Shown: positions 1 through 9,130, counted from the stretch's first letter. The stretch: DNA of 64,000 nt from Methylobacterium sp. R2-1 (GCF_014191355.1 NZ_JACHWM010000013.1:155958-219957); one strand, 5' to 3'. The notes: a model not told the origin generated them from the sequence alone. Numbers and translations: made by a program.

Positions 1-2
1 TG

Positions 3-455
3 CCCGCCCCCGCCTTCGGCGCGCTGATGGTCGCGATCCTCGGGATCTACGACGGGCCGAAGATCGCCATCATCGTCATCGGCACCTTCTTCCAGCAGGT
101 GCTCGTCATCGCCAACACCACCCGCCGGGTCGATCCGCTACTGGTCGAGGCCGCGCTCACCATGGGCTCGCGCAACCTCCGCCTGATCCGCCGGGTGATC
201 GTGCCCGCCGTGCTGCCGCAGATCTACCGCGACCAGCGCATCCTGCTCGGTTGGGCCTGGACCTACCTGATCGTCGCCGAGCTGATCGGCACCTCGTCCG
301 GCATCACCTTCTTCATCACGCAGCAAGCGCGCTACCAGCACTTCGACAACGTCTACGCCGCGATCCTCGTGATCGGCCTTGTCGGCATCGCCACCGACAT
401 CGCCCTGGCGCTGATCGGCCGGCGCCTGTTCCCCTACGTGATGGGCGAGGCATGA
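3..455 (+). CDS. ABC transporter permease, NitT/TauT (SsuC-like) type, C-terminal part
   Basis: The frame is open from the left window edge, so the N-terminus is outside. It is an inner-membrane permease that would import a small nitrogen compound. The visible part carries the EAA cytoplasmic loop that docks on the ATPase (EAALTMGS near bases 150-175, followed by a conserved LPQIY), then two hydrophobic helices up to the end. Its TGA stop overlaps the ATG of the ATPase gene (ATGA), so the two are translationally coupled. The family also includes taurine, sulfonate and nitrate carriers. The downstream catabolic genes suggest guanidine or a related amidine as substrate, which is inference. Confidence 0.85.
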   Translation, partial: PAPAFGALMVAILGIYDGPKIAIIVIGTFFQQVLVIANTTRRVDPLLVEAALTMGSRNLRLIRRVIVPAVLPQIYRDQRILLGWAWTYLIVAELIGTSSGITFFITQQARYQHFDNVYAAILVIGLVGIATDIALALIGRRLFPYVMGEA

Positions 456-1390
456 GCGCGCCCGCTGCCATCGCCCTCCCCGTCGAGGCCTGCGACTACC
501 GCACCCAGTGCGAGCCCGTGCGTGCCCGGTTCGAGCGGCTGAAGGCCCGCGACGTGGCCCTGCGGGTCGAGGGCCTCGGCAAGGTGTTTCGCAATGCCGA
601 GGGCGCCGAGACCGTAGCCTTGCGCGGCATCGATCTCGTCACCCACCGCCGCGAGTTCCTCTGCGTCGTCGGGCCGTCCGGCTGCGGCAAGTCCACCTTC
701 GTGCGCATCCTAGCCGGTCTCGAGACCAAGAGTTCCGGCACCGTCAGCGTCGGTGGCGTGCCGGTCTCCGGCCCTGGCGCCGATCGGGGCATGGTGTTCC
801 AGGGTTACACTCTGTTCCCCTGGCTGACGGTCAAGCGCAACGTCGCCTTCGGGCTCGAAGAGAACGGCGAGTCGCGCCACGTCGCCGAGCGCGAGGCGGC
901 GCAGTGGCTCGCCCTGATCGGGCTGGAGCGGTTCGCCGACGCCTACCCGCACCAGCTCTCGGGCGGCATGAAGCAGCGCGTGGCGATTGCCCGGGCGCTC
1001 GCCATGCGTCCCCGCATCCTGCTGATGGACGAGCCGTTCTCGGCGCTCGACACGCAGTCGCGGGCGCGGATGCAGGCCTACCTCATCGAGATCTGGCGCA
1101 AGATCGACATCACCATCGTCTTCATCACCCACGACCTCGACGAGGCCGTGACGCTGGCCGACCGCATCCTCGTCCTGAAGGCCCATCCCGGCGAGGTCGA
1201 GGAACTGATCGAGGTGCCGGTCCCCCGGCCGCGCCATCCCGGCCAGAGCTTGACGCCGGAATTCCGTGCCACCCGCGCCCGGCTCGATGCACTGATCCAT
1301 CCGTCCGAGGCCGAGGCCGACGGTCCGGCCGATCTCGGCGGGCTCGACATGGTCACCCGGATGGCGAGCGTGGGGGACGAGGTCGAATGA
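452..1390 (+). CDS. ABC transporter ATP-binding protein, NitT/TauT (SsuB-like) type
   Basis: 312-residue ATPase energising the permease encoded just upstream. Walker A GPSGCGKST lies at residues 74-82, the Q-loop Gln at 117, signature LSGGMKQR from 169, Walker B ILLMDEP at 189-195, D-loop SALD at 197-200 and the switch His at 227. Unusual for the family is a roughly 33-residue N-terminal extension before the first strand. The ATG at 452 was chosen because it forms the ATGA overlap with the permease stop. The 3' end overlaps the creatininase start in the same way (bases 1387-1390), so permease, ATPase and hydrolase form one tightly coupled transcript. Confidence 0.9.
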   Translation: MSAPAAIALPVEACDYRTQCEPVRARFERLKARDVALRVEGLGKVFRNAEGAETVALRGIDLVTHRREFLCVVGPSGCGKSTFVRILAGLETKSSGTVSVGGVPVSGPGADRGMVFQGYTLFPWLTVKRNVAFGLEENGESRHVAEREAAQWLALIGLERFADAYPHQLSGGMKQRVAIARALAMRPRILLMDEPFSALDTQSRARMQAYLIEIWRKIDITIVFITHDLDEAVTLADRILVLKAHPGEVEELIEVPVPRPRHPGQSLTPEFRATRARLDALIHPSEAEADGPADLGGLDMVTRMASVGDEVE

Positions 1391-2187
1391 GCACGCTCTC
1401 AAGCCTCCCCTTGCTCTGGGCCGAGCGGACCTGGGAGGAGATCCCCGGCGATCTTGGCCAGGCCGCGCGGGCCGCGCTCCTGCCCGTCGGCGCCACCGAG
1501 CAGCACGGGCCGCATCTCGGCTGCGGCATGGATTTCGTTCTGGCGGATGCCGTCTGCCGCGAGGTCTCGGCCCGCACCGGCGTCCTGACGCTGCCCACCC
1601 TCCCCTATGGCTGCTCGCTCGGCCATTCCCGGCGCTGGCCCGGCACGATCGCCCTCGACCCGCTGCTGATGACCGATCTCGTCCGGCAGATCGGCGCCCA
1701 AGCCTACCATTCGGGCGTGCGCCGCCTCTTCCTCGTCAACGCCCACGTCACCAACGCCGCGCCCTTGCGCTGCGCGCTGGAGCTTCTTCGCGCGGCCCAC
1801 GACGACCTGATGGTGGCACTGATCAACACCGCGACCGTCAGCGAGCGGGTGCGCGCGGCCCACTTCATGGATGCCGAGGACTGGCACGCCAACCGGGCCG
1901 AGACCGCGCTGATGCAGGCCGTGGCCCCCGCCCTCGTGCGGGAAGGCCGCATTGCGGAGTCCGATGACCCGGACCGCACCGAAAACCTCGTCTTCGCCCA
2001 TCCGGTCAACCGCACCAGCCGCAACGGCGTCACCGGCTCCCCCTCGCAGGCGAGCGCTGCGGAGGGCGCTGCGCTGTTCGCCTGGATGGTCGAGGATCTG
2101 ACTGCCCTCGTCCGCCGCGGTCTCACCGAGACCCCGCCCCTCCCCCATTCCTACGACGGCCCCGCCGTCTCCACGCCAGGAGCCTGA
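1387..2187 (+). CDS. creatininase family amidohydrolase
   Basis: 266-residue metal-dependent amidohydrolase of the creatininase/FAPy deformylase fold. The metal-site motif is visible as GATEQHGPHL with Glu38 and His40, followed by Asp49, His120 in NAHVTN and Glu172 in NRAET, so the usual ligands are present. NAHVTN replaces the more common NGHGGN, which suggests a divergent substrate. Family members open cyclic amides or deformylate amines. In this operon a creatinine-like or guanidino-like substrate upstream of the guanidine carboxylase is possible. It starts inside the ATPase gene (ATGA) and ends 4 bases before glutamine synthetase. Confidence 0.8.
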   Translation: MSTLSSLPLLWAERTWEEIPGDLGQAARAALLPVGATEQHGPHLGCGMDFVLADAVCREVSARTGVLTLPTLPYGCSLGHSRRWPGTIALDPLLMTDLVRQIGAQAYHSGVRRLFLVNAHVTNAAPLRCALELLRAAHDDLMVALINTATVSERVRAAHFMDAEDWHANRAETALMQAVAPALVREGRIAESDDPDRTENLVFAHPVNRTSRNGVTGSPSQASAAEGAALFAWMVEDLTALVRRGLTETPPLPHSYDGPAVSTPGA

Positions 2188-2191
2188 CATC

Positions 2192-3565
2192 ATGGGCCAC
2201 GCGACCGACATCGATCCGCAAGTCCGCACCGTGCAGGAGGATCTGCGGGCAAAGGGCGTGAAATACGTCATCGGCGCCTATGTCGACATCCACGGCGCAC
2301 AGAAGGCCAAGGTGGTGCCGATCGACCACCTGCCGCAGATGGCGGCAGGCTCCGAGCGCTACACCGGCTATGCCCTCGACGGTCTGGGCCAAGCCCCGAA
2401 CGAGGACGAACTCGCCTCGGTCCCGGATTTCTCGCAGGTCATCCAGCTCCCCTGGGAGAGCAAGCTCGCCTGGGCGCCGGCCGACCTCACCTTCCAGGGC
2501 AAGCCCTACCCGCTCTCGACCCGCGTCGCCCTCAAGAACGTGCTGGCTCAAGCCGAGGCGATGGGCTTCGGCTTCAACCTCGGCATCGAGTGCGAGATTT
2601 TTTTGCTGCGCCAAGCCGCCGACGGCTCGCTGCACACGCCGGTGGCGGACGATAAACTGGTAAAACCCTGCTACGACGTGCGCGGTTTCATCGACAACTT
2701 TTCCTGGCTCGACAAGGTCGCGACAACGATCAACGATCTCGGCTGGGACCTGTACTCGTTCGATCATGAGGACGCGAACGGACAGTTCGAGTTCGACTTC
2801 CAATATGCCGACGCGCTGACCATGTGCGACCGGCTGACCTTCTTTCGCATGATGACCAAGCATTACGCGAAGGAGGAGGGGCTCATCGCCACGATGATGC
2901 CGAAGCCCTTCGCCGACCGCACCGGCAACGGCGCGCATTTCAACATGTCGCTCTCCGACCGCGAGACCGGCCGCAACCTGTTCGCCTGTTCACCCGGCGA
3001 GGATCCCCGGGGCTTGGGCCTCACCGAGACCGGCTACCACTTCATCGGCGGCGTGCTGCGCCACGGCCGGGCGCTCTGCGCGACCTTCGCGCCGACCGTG
3101 AACAGCTACAAGCGCCTCGTGCGCCAGGGCGCGATGGCCGGCTTCTCCTGGGCGCCGGTGTTCAACTCCTACGGCTCGAACAACCGCACCAACTCGGTGC
3201 GCGTGCCGGCCGGCGGTGGGCGCTGCGAGAGCCGCAACGCGGACGGCGCGGTCAATCCCTACCTCGCCGCCGCCCTGGTGCTCGCGGCGGGTCTCGAAGG
3301 CGTGCGCGAGCGGATCGACCCCGGCCAGCCCAACGAGGACAACCTCTACGAGCTGAGCGACGGCGAGCGTCGGGCGCGCGGCATCGCATTCCTGCCCCAG
3401 ACCCTGCAGGAGGCGGTCGACGCCTTCGCCGCCGATCCCCTGGTCGAGGCGACGCTGGGCGCAGGCCTTCGCGAAGAGTTCATCCGCACCAAGCGCGAGG
3501 AGTGGAACGCCTACCATCTCACGGTGAGCCCGTGGGAGATCGAGCGCTACAGCCACCTGTTCTAG
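2192..3565 (+). CDS. glnT: type III glutamine synthetase (glutamate-ammonia ligase)
   Basis: 457-residue GS of the GlnT group. Visible hallmarks are the beta-grasp N-terminus (VDIHGAQKAKVV), the metal-site Glu in GIECEIF, GNGAHFNMS, an NSYKRL block and NRTNSVRVP near the C-terminal catalytic region. It would assimilate ammonium released by the neighbouring deiminase and carboxylase into glutamine. The relative GmaS (gamma-glutamylmethylamide synthetase) has a different N-terminal block, so GlnT is the better call, but substrate cannot be fixed from sequence. The TAG stop falls inside intergenic repeat A, which may also terminate this transcript. Confidence 0.85.
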   Translation: MGHATDIDPQVRTVQEDLRAKGVKYVIGAYVDIHGAQKAKVVPIDHLPQMAAGSERYTGYALDGLGQAPNEDELASVPDFSQVIQLPWESKLAWAPADLTFQGKPYPLSTRVALKNVLAQAEAMGFGFNLGIECEIFLLRQAADGSLHTPVADDKLVKPCYDVRGFIDNFSWLDKVATTINDLGWDLYSFDHEDANGQFEFDFQYADALTMCDRLTFFRMMTKHYAKEEGLIATMMPKPFADRTGNGAHFNMSLSDRETGRNLFACSPGEDPRGLGLTETGYHFIGGVLRHGRALCATFAPTVNSYKRLVRQGAMAGFSWAPVFNSYGSNNRTNSVRVPAGGGRCESRNADGAVNPYLAAALVLAAGLEGVRERIDPGQPNEDNLYELSDGERRARGIAFLPQTLQEAVDAFAADPLVEATLGAGLREEFIRTKREEWNAYHLTVSPWEIERYSHLF

Positions 3566-3667
3566 AGCCGTATCCGACCTGATTGCATCAGGTCGGCGTC
3601 TCTCGATCTTTGTTTTGACGCGCTTTCTTCGACGAACCGGCATCCACTTCGTCGGAAAGCGCTCTGG
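3562..3667 (+). repeat. intergenic repeat family A, copy 1
   Basis: About 106 bp running from CTAGAGCC to GCGCTCT. It contains a 9-bp hairpin CCGACCTGA-TTGCA-TCAGGTCGG and the block CATCCACTTCGTCGGA. A second copy lies in inverse orientation at 24995-25101. The first bases supply the TAG stop of glnT. The hairpin could act as a transcription end signal or mRNA stabiliser between glnT and the cupin gene. It resembles the short palindromic elements scattered in Rhizobiales genomes (recalled, not searched). Confidence 0.85.
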
Positions 3668-3683
3668 GCGGAGGCTTTTTGTC

Positions 3684-4031
3684 ATGAAGACCGTCATCGC
3701 CTTCGCGAATTCTTCCGCCGAAGCATCGACCTACCGGCCGGCGCCCGAGCGCATCCTGGCCGGCGACCCGGTCCAGACCGCGACGCTCCACTTCACCAGC
3801 GCCGACGGGCGCTTCTCCGCCGGCACCTGGGCGGCGCAGCCGGGGACGTGGCGGGTGGTCTTCACCGAGAGCGAGTTCTGCCACCTGCTCGAAGGCGTGA
3901 TCGTCGTCACCGACGAGGCCGGGACACAAACCACCTTCCGGGCCGGCGACGCCTTCGTCTCGCTCGCCGGCTTCACCGGCACCTGGGAGATCGTCGAGCC
4001 CGCCCGGAAGCTCTTCGCCTTCTACGAGTAG
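3684..4031 (+). CDS. cupin domain protein (cupin_3/DUF861 type)
   Basis: 115-residue single-domain cupin. The pattern AGTW-x9-WRVVFTESEFCHLLEG, then GDAFVSLAGFTGTWEI, is that of the EutQ/DUF861 group of small beta-barrel proteins found next to amine and ureide catabolic genes. Typical cupin metal histidines are sparse: one His stands in the FCHLLEG strand, so catalysis is doubtful and a binding or regulatory role is possible. The ATG at 3684 is the first in frame after repeat A. It stands between glnT and the DUF1989 pair on the same strand and probably belongs to the same operon. Confidence 0.75.
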   Translation: MKTVIAFANSSAEASTYRPAPERILAGDPVQTATLHFTSADGRFSAGTWAAQPGTWRVVFTESEFCHLLEGVIVVTDEAGTQTTFRAGDAFVSLAGFTGTWEIVEPARKLFAFYE

Positions 4032-4118
4032 CCCAACCCAAACTGGCCTGCCGGGACGGCCCGGCCGCGACAGGGCTCTTGGACCGGGACGACCCGGCCC
4101 TGATCGGAGACATGCGCA

Positions 4119-4943
4119 ATGTCGGATGCAATGTCGGACGAAGCGAGCCTCATCGCCGAGAACCGCCGCCGCTACGAGGAGCTGAAGCAGGCGGGTCAGG
4201 GCTACGCCCCGCGCGCCCTGCCCGGCCCGAGCCCGCGCGGCGGCGTGCCGCTCGATGCGGCGGCGATCCTCCACCGCGAGACCATCCCCGGCGGCTGGTA
4301 TTGGGCCGCCACCCTCAAACGCGGCGAGGCGATCCGGCTCAGCCTCGACCACGGCCCGTCGAGCGTCGCCCTCGTCGCGTGGTCGGCTTCTGATCCGAGC
4401 GAGCGGCTGAACTACGCCGACACCGTCAAGGTGCAGTGGACGGCCGCCCTCCGGAAGGGCCGTGTGCTGTTCTCCGATATGGGCCGCGTGATGTTCTCGA
4501 TGATCGAGGATTCCTGCGGGGGCCACGACGCGCTCGTCGGCGGCTCCAATGCCGCCTCGAACGCGGCGCGCTATGCCGGCGGTCCCCATCGCAACACCCG
4601 CGACAACCTCGTTCTGGCCGCCCTCAAGAGCGGGCTGGAGCGGCGCGACATCCCCGCCTGCATCTCGTTCTTCGCCCCCGTTGTGGTCGGGCCGGAGGGC
4701 CGCTTCGCCTGGAACGCCGCCGGCCGCATGGCGGACGACTTCGTCGATCTGCGCGCCGAGATGGACCTGATCGTCGCCCTCTCGAACTGCCCCCATCCCC
4801 TCGATCCGGCCCCCGATTACGCGCCGAACCCGGTAACGGTGACCCGCTTCCGCGCCCTGCCCCCGACAGGGGACGATCTGTGCCGCACCGCCACGATCGA
4901 GGCCGTGCGCGGCTTCGAGAACAACGCCGCCGCCGGCTTCTGA
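4119..4943 (+). CDS. DUF1989 protein, urea-carboxylase-associated protein 1 (carboxyguanidine deiminase subunit)
   Basis: 274 residues. This family, long annotated as urea carboxylase/amidolyase-associated, has been shown with its partner to be carboxyguanidine deiminase (CgdAB): it converts carboxyguanidine made by guanidine carboxylase to allophanate plus ammonium. The core IEDSCGGHDALVGGSN aligns with SCGRHDTSAGACSCESN of the next gene. The two cysteines placed as zinc ligands in the partner and in Tdm are missing here (GG and NT instead of AC and AC); only the C-terminal SNCP cysteine remains. It may therefore be a non-metal or half-site subunit. A GGAG Shine-Dalgarno supports ATG 4119. 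Adjacent genes are co-directional. Confidence 0.85.
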   Translation: MSDAMSDEASLIAENRRRYEELKQAGQGYAPRALPGPSPRGGVPLDAAAILHRETIPGGWYWAATLKRGEAIRLSLDHGPSSVALVAWSASDPSERLNYADTVKVQWTAALRKGRVLFSDMGRVMFSMIEDSCGGHDALVGGSNAASNAARYAGGPHRNTRDNLVLAALKSGLERRDIPACISFFAPVVVGPEGRFAWNAAGRMADDFVDLRAEMDLIVALSNCPHPLDPAPDYAPNPVTVTRFRALPPTGDDLCRTATIEAVRGFENNAAAGF

Positions 4944-4958
4944 AGGGGAGGAAGACCG

Positions 4959-5591
4959 ATGACCGACACCGTGACCACGCTCTTCGACCAAGTCGTTCTG
5001 GATCAAGTCGTACCCGCCCAGGCGCCGTTCTCCACCCTCGTGCGGGCCGGCCAGACCATCCGCATCGAGGACAGCCAAGGCTGCCAGGCCGTCGACACCC
5101 TGTTCTACCGGGCCGACGACAGGGCTGAGCGCTACTCCTCCCAGGATACGGTGCGTGCGCAGGGCGCGGCCTACGTCACCACCGGCACGCGGGTGATGTC
5201 GAACGAGGGGCGGCTGATGCTCACCGTCACCGCCGATTCCTGCGGGCGCCACGACACCTCGGCCGGGGCCTGTTCCTGCGAGAGCAACACCGTCCGCTTC
5301 GGCCACGCCACGAAGTATCTCCACGCCTGCCGCGAGAATTTCGCGCTGGAGGTTGCGAAGTACGGCCTGTCGAAGCGCGACATCGTGCCGAACATCAACT
5401 TCTTCATGAACGTGCCGATCGAGCAGGACGGCGGGCTCGCCATCGTCGACGGCGTGTCGTCGCCCGGCGACTACGTCGAGCTCAGGGCCGAGATGGACGT
5501 GATCTGCGTGATCTCGAACTGCCCGCAGATCAACAACCCCTGCAACGGCTTCAACCCCACGCCGATCCGCGTGACGGTTCGCGAGGGTTGA
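4959..5591 (+). CDS. DUF1989 protein, urea-carboxylase-associated protein 2 (carboxyguanidine deiminase subunit)
   Basis: 210 residues, second half of the CgdAB-type deiminase. All three family cysteine positions are kept: GRHDTSAGAC, YLHACREN and ISNCPQ. That matches the zinc-site arrangement of the DUF1989 half of TMAO demethylase further along this window, so this subunit probably holds the metal. A strong GGGGAGG Shine-Dalgarno stands just before ATG 4959, 15 bases after the previous gene. The carboxylase start is only 5 bases beyond its TGA. Function as deiminase rests on family knowledge; the cysteine reading is direct. Confidence 0.85.
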   Translation: MTDTVTTLFDQVVLDQVVPAQAPFSTLVRAGQTIRIEDSQGCQAVDTLFYRADDRAERYSSQDTVRAQGAAYVTTGTRVMSNEGRLMLTVTADSCGRHDTSAGACSCESNTVRFGHATKYLHACRENFALEVAKYGLSKRDIVPNINFFMNVPIEQDGGLAIVDGVSSPGDYVELRAEMDVICVISNCPQINNPCNGFNPTPIRVTVREG

Positions 5592-5596
5592 GGCGC

Positions 5597-8500
5597 ATGT
5601 TCCGAAAGGTTCTGGTCGCCAATCGCGGCGAGATCGCCGCGCGTGTCGTGCGCACGCTGCGGCGCATGAACATCGCCTCCGTCGCCGTCTATTCGGACGC
5701 CGACCGCTTCACGCCGGGCGTGCTCGCCGCCGACGAGGCCGTGCGCCTCGGCCCTGCGCCGGCCGCGCAGAGCTATCTCGACGTCGAGGCCGTCATTGCC
5801 GCCTGCAAGGCGACAGGCGCCGAGGCCGTCCATCCCGGCTACGGCTTCCTGTCCGAGAATGTCGGCTTCGCCGAGCGGCTGGCGGTGGAGGGCATCGTCT
5901 TCATCGGGCCGCGCCCGGAGCACCTGCGCGCCTTCGGCCTCAAGCACAAAGCCCGTGAGCTCGCCAAGGCCAGCGGCGTGCCGCTCCTGCCCGGCACCGA
6001 CCTGCTGCCCAATCTCGAGACGGCGCTGAGCGCGGCGGAGGCGATCGGCTATCCGGTCATGCTCAAGAGCACCGCGGGCGGCGGCGGCATCGGCATGCAG
6101 CTCTGCCACTCGGGCCAGGAACTGGCCGAGCGCTTCGCCGCGGTCGAGCGCACGGCGCGGGCCAGCTTCGGCGATGCCCGCGTCTATCTCGAGCGCTTCG
6201 TGGCGCAGGCCCGCCACGTCGAGGTGCAGATCTTCGGCGACGGGCGCGGCCGCGTCGTGGCGCTCGGCGAGCGCGACTGCTCGCTCCAGCGCCGGAACCA
6301 GAAGGTGATCGAGGAGACGCCGGCCCCCGGCCTCTCCGACGCGGTGCGCGCCCGGCTCCACGCCGCGGCGGTCGCTTTGGCGGAGAGCGTCGCCTACGCC
6401 TCGGCCGGCACGGTCGAGTTCATCTACGATCCGGATCGCGAAGACTTCTCCTTCCTCGAAGTGAACACGCGGCTTCAAGTGGAGCACCCGGTGACTGAGG
6501 CGGTGTTCGGCATCGACCTTGTCGAATGGATGGTGCGTCAGGCCGCGGGCGAGGACCCGATCACGGCGGCCGGGTCGCTCGTGCCGAGGGGCGCGGCGAT
6601 CGAGGCCCGGCTCTACGCCGAGATCCCGCACGCCAACTTTTCTCCGAGCGCCGGCCTGCTCACCGAGGTGCGCTTCCCCGAGAACGCCCGCATCGACGGC
6701 TGGATCGCCACCGGCACCGAGGTCACCCCGTTCTACGACCCGATGCTCGCCAAGATCATCGTCACCGGGGCCAACCGACCGGACGCCATCGCGGCGCTTC
6801 ATGCGGCGCTGGCCGACACCGCCGTCTCCGGCATCGAGACCAACCTCGACTATCTGCGCACCATTGCCGCCTCGGCGATGTTCGCCGAGGGCCGCGTGGC
6901 GACCACGGCCCTGCGCGATCTCGCCTACGCGCCGAAGAGTATCGAGGTGCTGCTGCCGGGCCCCCAATCGAGCCTGCAGGAACTGCCCGGCCGCCTCGGC
7001 CTGTGGGAGGTCGGCGTGCCGCCGAGCGGTCCGATGGATGCGCGCTCCTTCGCCCACGCCAACGCCCTCGTCGGCAACGGGCAAGACACCTGCGCCCTCG
7101 AACTCACTGTCTCGGGCCCGACGCTGCGCTTCCACACGGATGCTCGGGTGGCGCTTGCGGGCGCCGCGATGCGGCTCACCCTCGACGGTGAGGCGCGCCC
7201 GCACGGCGAGGCGTTCCCGGTCAGGGCGGGGCAGACACTCGCCATCGGCGCGATCGAGGGGCCGGGACAGCGCGCCTATCTGGCCCTGCGCGGTGGCCTC
7301 GAAGCGCCTCTGGTGCTCGGCTCGCGCGCGACCTTCGCGCTCGGCGCCTTCGGCGGCCACGCCACGGGCGTCCTCAAGGCCGGCGACGTGCTTCATCTCG
7401 GTGACGTGCCCGAAGTCGCCGCTGCCCTGCCCGAGCCCGCGCCGCTGACCCATGACTGGGAGGTCGGCGTCGTCTACGGCCCGCACGGCGCGCCGGACTT
7501 CTTCCAAGAGGCCGACATCGCCGACTTGTTCTCGGCCTCCTACGAGGTCCACTTCAACTCGGCCCGCACCGGCGTGCGCCTGATCGGCCCGACGCCGCGC
7601 TGGGCGCGGACCGACGGCGGCGAGGCCGGACTCCATCCCTCGAACCTGCACGACAACGCCTACGCCGTCGGCGCCATCGACTTCACCGGCGACATGCCGA
7701 TCCTGCTCGGCCCTGACGGCCCGAGTCTCGGCGGCTTCGTCTGCCCGGCGGTGATTGCCCGCGACGAACTCTGGAAGATGGGCCAGCTCCGGCCCGGCGA
7801 TACGGTCCGCTTCCAGCCCCTGGCCCGGCCGGACGACGAGATGGCCGCGCCGGCCCTGATCGGCGGGGGTGCCCTGCCCGGCTCGCCCATCCTCGCCCGC
7901 GACGAGACCGGTCCGGTCCCCGTCGCCTATCGGCGGCAGGGCGACGACAACCTGCTCGTCGAGTACGGTCCGATGGCCCTCGATATCGGTTTGCGGCTGC
8001 GCGTCCACCTGCTCGCCGAGGCGGTCCGCGCCGCCCGGCTCCCCGGGCTGACCGACCTGACGCCCGGCATCCGCTCGCTTCAGATCCACTACGACGGCAC
8101 GGCGCTGCCGCGCTCCCGCCTCCTCGGCAGCTTACGCGAAATCGAGGCCGGATTGCCTCCGGCGGACGCCGTCAGCGTCCCGAGCCGGATCGTCCACCTG
8201 CCACTCTCGTGGAACGACCCGCAAGCCGAGCTGGCCATGCGCAAGTACCAGGAACTGGTGCGCCCGAACGCGCCCTGGTGCCCCTCGAACATCGACTTCA
8301 TCCGCCGCATCAACGGCCTGCCCGACGAGGCGGCGGTGCGGAACATCATCTTCGACGCAGAGTACCTCGTGATGGGGCTCGGCGACGTCTATCTCGGCGC
8401 CCCGGTCGCCACCCCGGTCGACCCGCGCCACCGCCTCGTCACGACGAAGTACAACCCGGCCCGCACCTGGACGCCGGAGAACGCGGTCGGCATCGGCGGC

Positions 8501-9124
8501 GCCTACATGTGCATCTACGGCATGGAGGGGCCGGGCGGATACCAGCTGTTCGGGCGCACGATCCAGATCTGGAACACGTGGCGGACGACCCGCGAGTTCG
8601 TGCCCGGCCATCCTTGGCTGCTGCGGCCCTTCGACCGCATCCGCTTCTTCCCCGTCAGCCACGACGCGCTGACCGAGGCCCGCGCCGCCTTCCCGCACGG
8701 GGCCTATCCGATCCGGATCGAGGACGGCACGTTCTCCTATGCCGAACACCGGGCCATGCTCGCGGGGAACGCCGCCGAGATCCAGCGCGCGGGCGCGCGC
8801 CAGAGGGCGGCCTTCGCCGCGGAGCGCGAGCGCTGGAAGGTGGAAGGGCTCGACAGCTTCGTCGCCGACGAGGCGGTGGCGACGGAGGCTGCCGAGATCC
8901 CGCCCGGCTGCGAGGGCGTGCCGACGACCGTGCCCGGCAATGTCTGGAAGGTTCTGGTCGGCGCGGGCGACGCCGTCACGGCAGGCCAGACGGTGGCCAT
9001 CCTCGAATCGATGAAGATGGAGGTGGCGGTCACCGCCCCCGTCGGCGGCCGGGTCCGCGAGATCCGAGCCCAGCCCGGCCGCACCCTGCGCGGCGGCGAC
9101 CTCGTCGCCATCCTCGAAACATAG
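5597..9124 (+). CDS. biotin-dependent guanidine/urea carboxylase
   Basis: 1175 residues, full length for the stand-alone carboxylase. Domains in order: biotin carboxylase (MFRKVLVANRGE start, ATP-grasp loop GGGGIGMQ, EVNTRLQVEHPVTE), a KipA-like carboxyltransferase part beginning near GVPPSGPMDA, a KipI-like part (GDDNLLVEYG), and a biotinyl domain with ESMKME, biotin Lys1140. ATP and bicarbonate are used to carboxylate the substrate. No allophanate hydrolase is fused or follows in the window. The DUF1989 pair upstream favours guanidine as substrate, though urea cannot be excluded by eye. ATG 5597 is preferred to an upstream TTG at 5588 because it starts the conserved strand and has GAGG in front. 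Confidence 0.88.
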   Translation: MFRKVLVANRGEIAARVVRTLRRMNIASVAVYSDADRFTPGVLAADEAVRLGPAPAAQSYLDVEAVIAACKATGAEAVHPGYGFLSENVGFAERLAVEGIVFIGPRPEHLRAFGLKHKARELAKASGVPLLPGTDLLPNLETALSAAEAIGYPVMLKSTAGGGGIGMQLCHSGQELAERFAAVERTARASFGDARVYLERFVAQARHVEVQIFGDGRGRVVALGERDCSLQRRNQKVIEETPAPGLSDAVRARLHAAAVALAESVAYASAGTVEFIYDPDREDFSFLEVNTRLQVEHPVTEAVFGIDLVEWMVRQAAGEDPITAAGSLVPRGAAIEARLYAEIPHANFSPSAGLLTEVRFPENARIDGWIATGTEVTPFYDPMLAKIIVTGANRPDAIAALHAALADTAVSGIETNLDYLRTIAASAMFAEGRVATTALRDLAYAPKSIEVLLPGPQSSLQELPGRLGLWEVGVPPSGPMDARSFAHANALVGNGQDTCALELTVSGPTLRFHTDARVALAGAAMRLTLDGEARPHGEAFPVRAGQTLAIGAIEGPGQRAYLALRGGLEAPLVLGSRATFALGAFGGHATGVLKAGDVLHLGDVPEVAAALPEPAPLTHDWEVGVVYGPHGAPDFFQEADIADLFSASYEVHFNSARTGVRLIGPTPRWARTDGGEAGLHPSNLHDNAYAVGAIDFTGDMPILLGPDGPSLGGFVCPAVIARDELWKMGQLRPGDTVRFQPLARPDDEMAAPALIGGGALPGSPILARDETGPVPVAYRRQGDDNLLVEYGPMALDIGLRLRVHLLAEAVRAARLPGLTDLTPGIRSLQIHYDGTALPRSRLLGSLREIEAGLPPADAVSVPSRIVHLPLSWNDPQAELAMRKYQELVRPNAPWCPSNIDFIRRINGLPDEAAVRNIIFDAEYLVMGLGDVYLGAPVATPVDPRHRLVTTKYNPARTWTPENAVGIGGAYMCIYGMEGPGGYQLFGRTIQIWNTWRTTREFVPGHPWLLRPFDRIRFFPVSHDALTEARAAFPHGAYPIRIEDGTFSYAEHRAMLAGNAAEIQRAGARQRAAFAAERERWKVEGLDSFVADEAVATEAAEIPPGCEGVPTTVPGNVWKVLVGAGDAVTAGQTVAILESMKMEVAVTAPVGGRVREIRAQPGRTLRGGDLVAILET

Positions 9125-9130
9125 GACGTC

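Noticed and set aside
2192..3565. Gamma-glutamylmethylamide synthetase (gmaS) instead of glnT
   Set aside because: The N-terminal block and operon partners fit GlnT better; gmaS would be expected in the methylated-amine cluster, where none is seen.
5471..8089. 872-codon open frame on the minus strand opposite the carboxylase
   Set aside because: It is a GC-skew shadow: Arg/Gly/Ala-rich, without motifs, and lies wholly across a well-supported biotin carboxylase gene.
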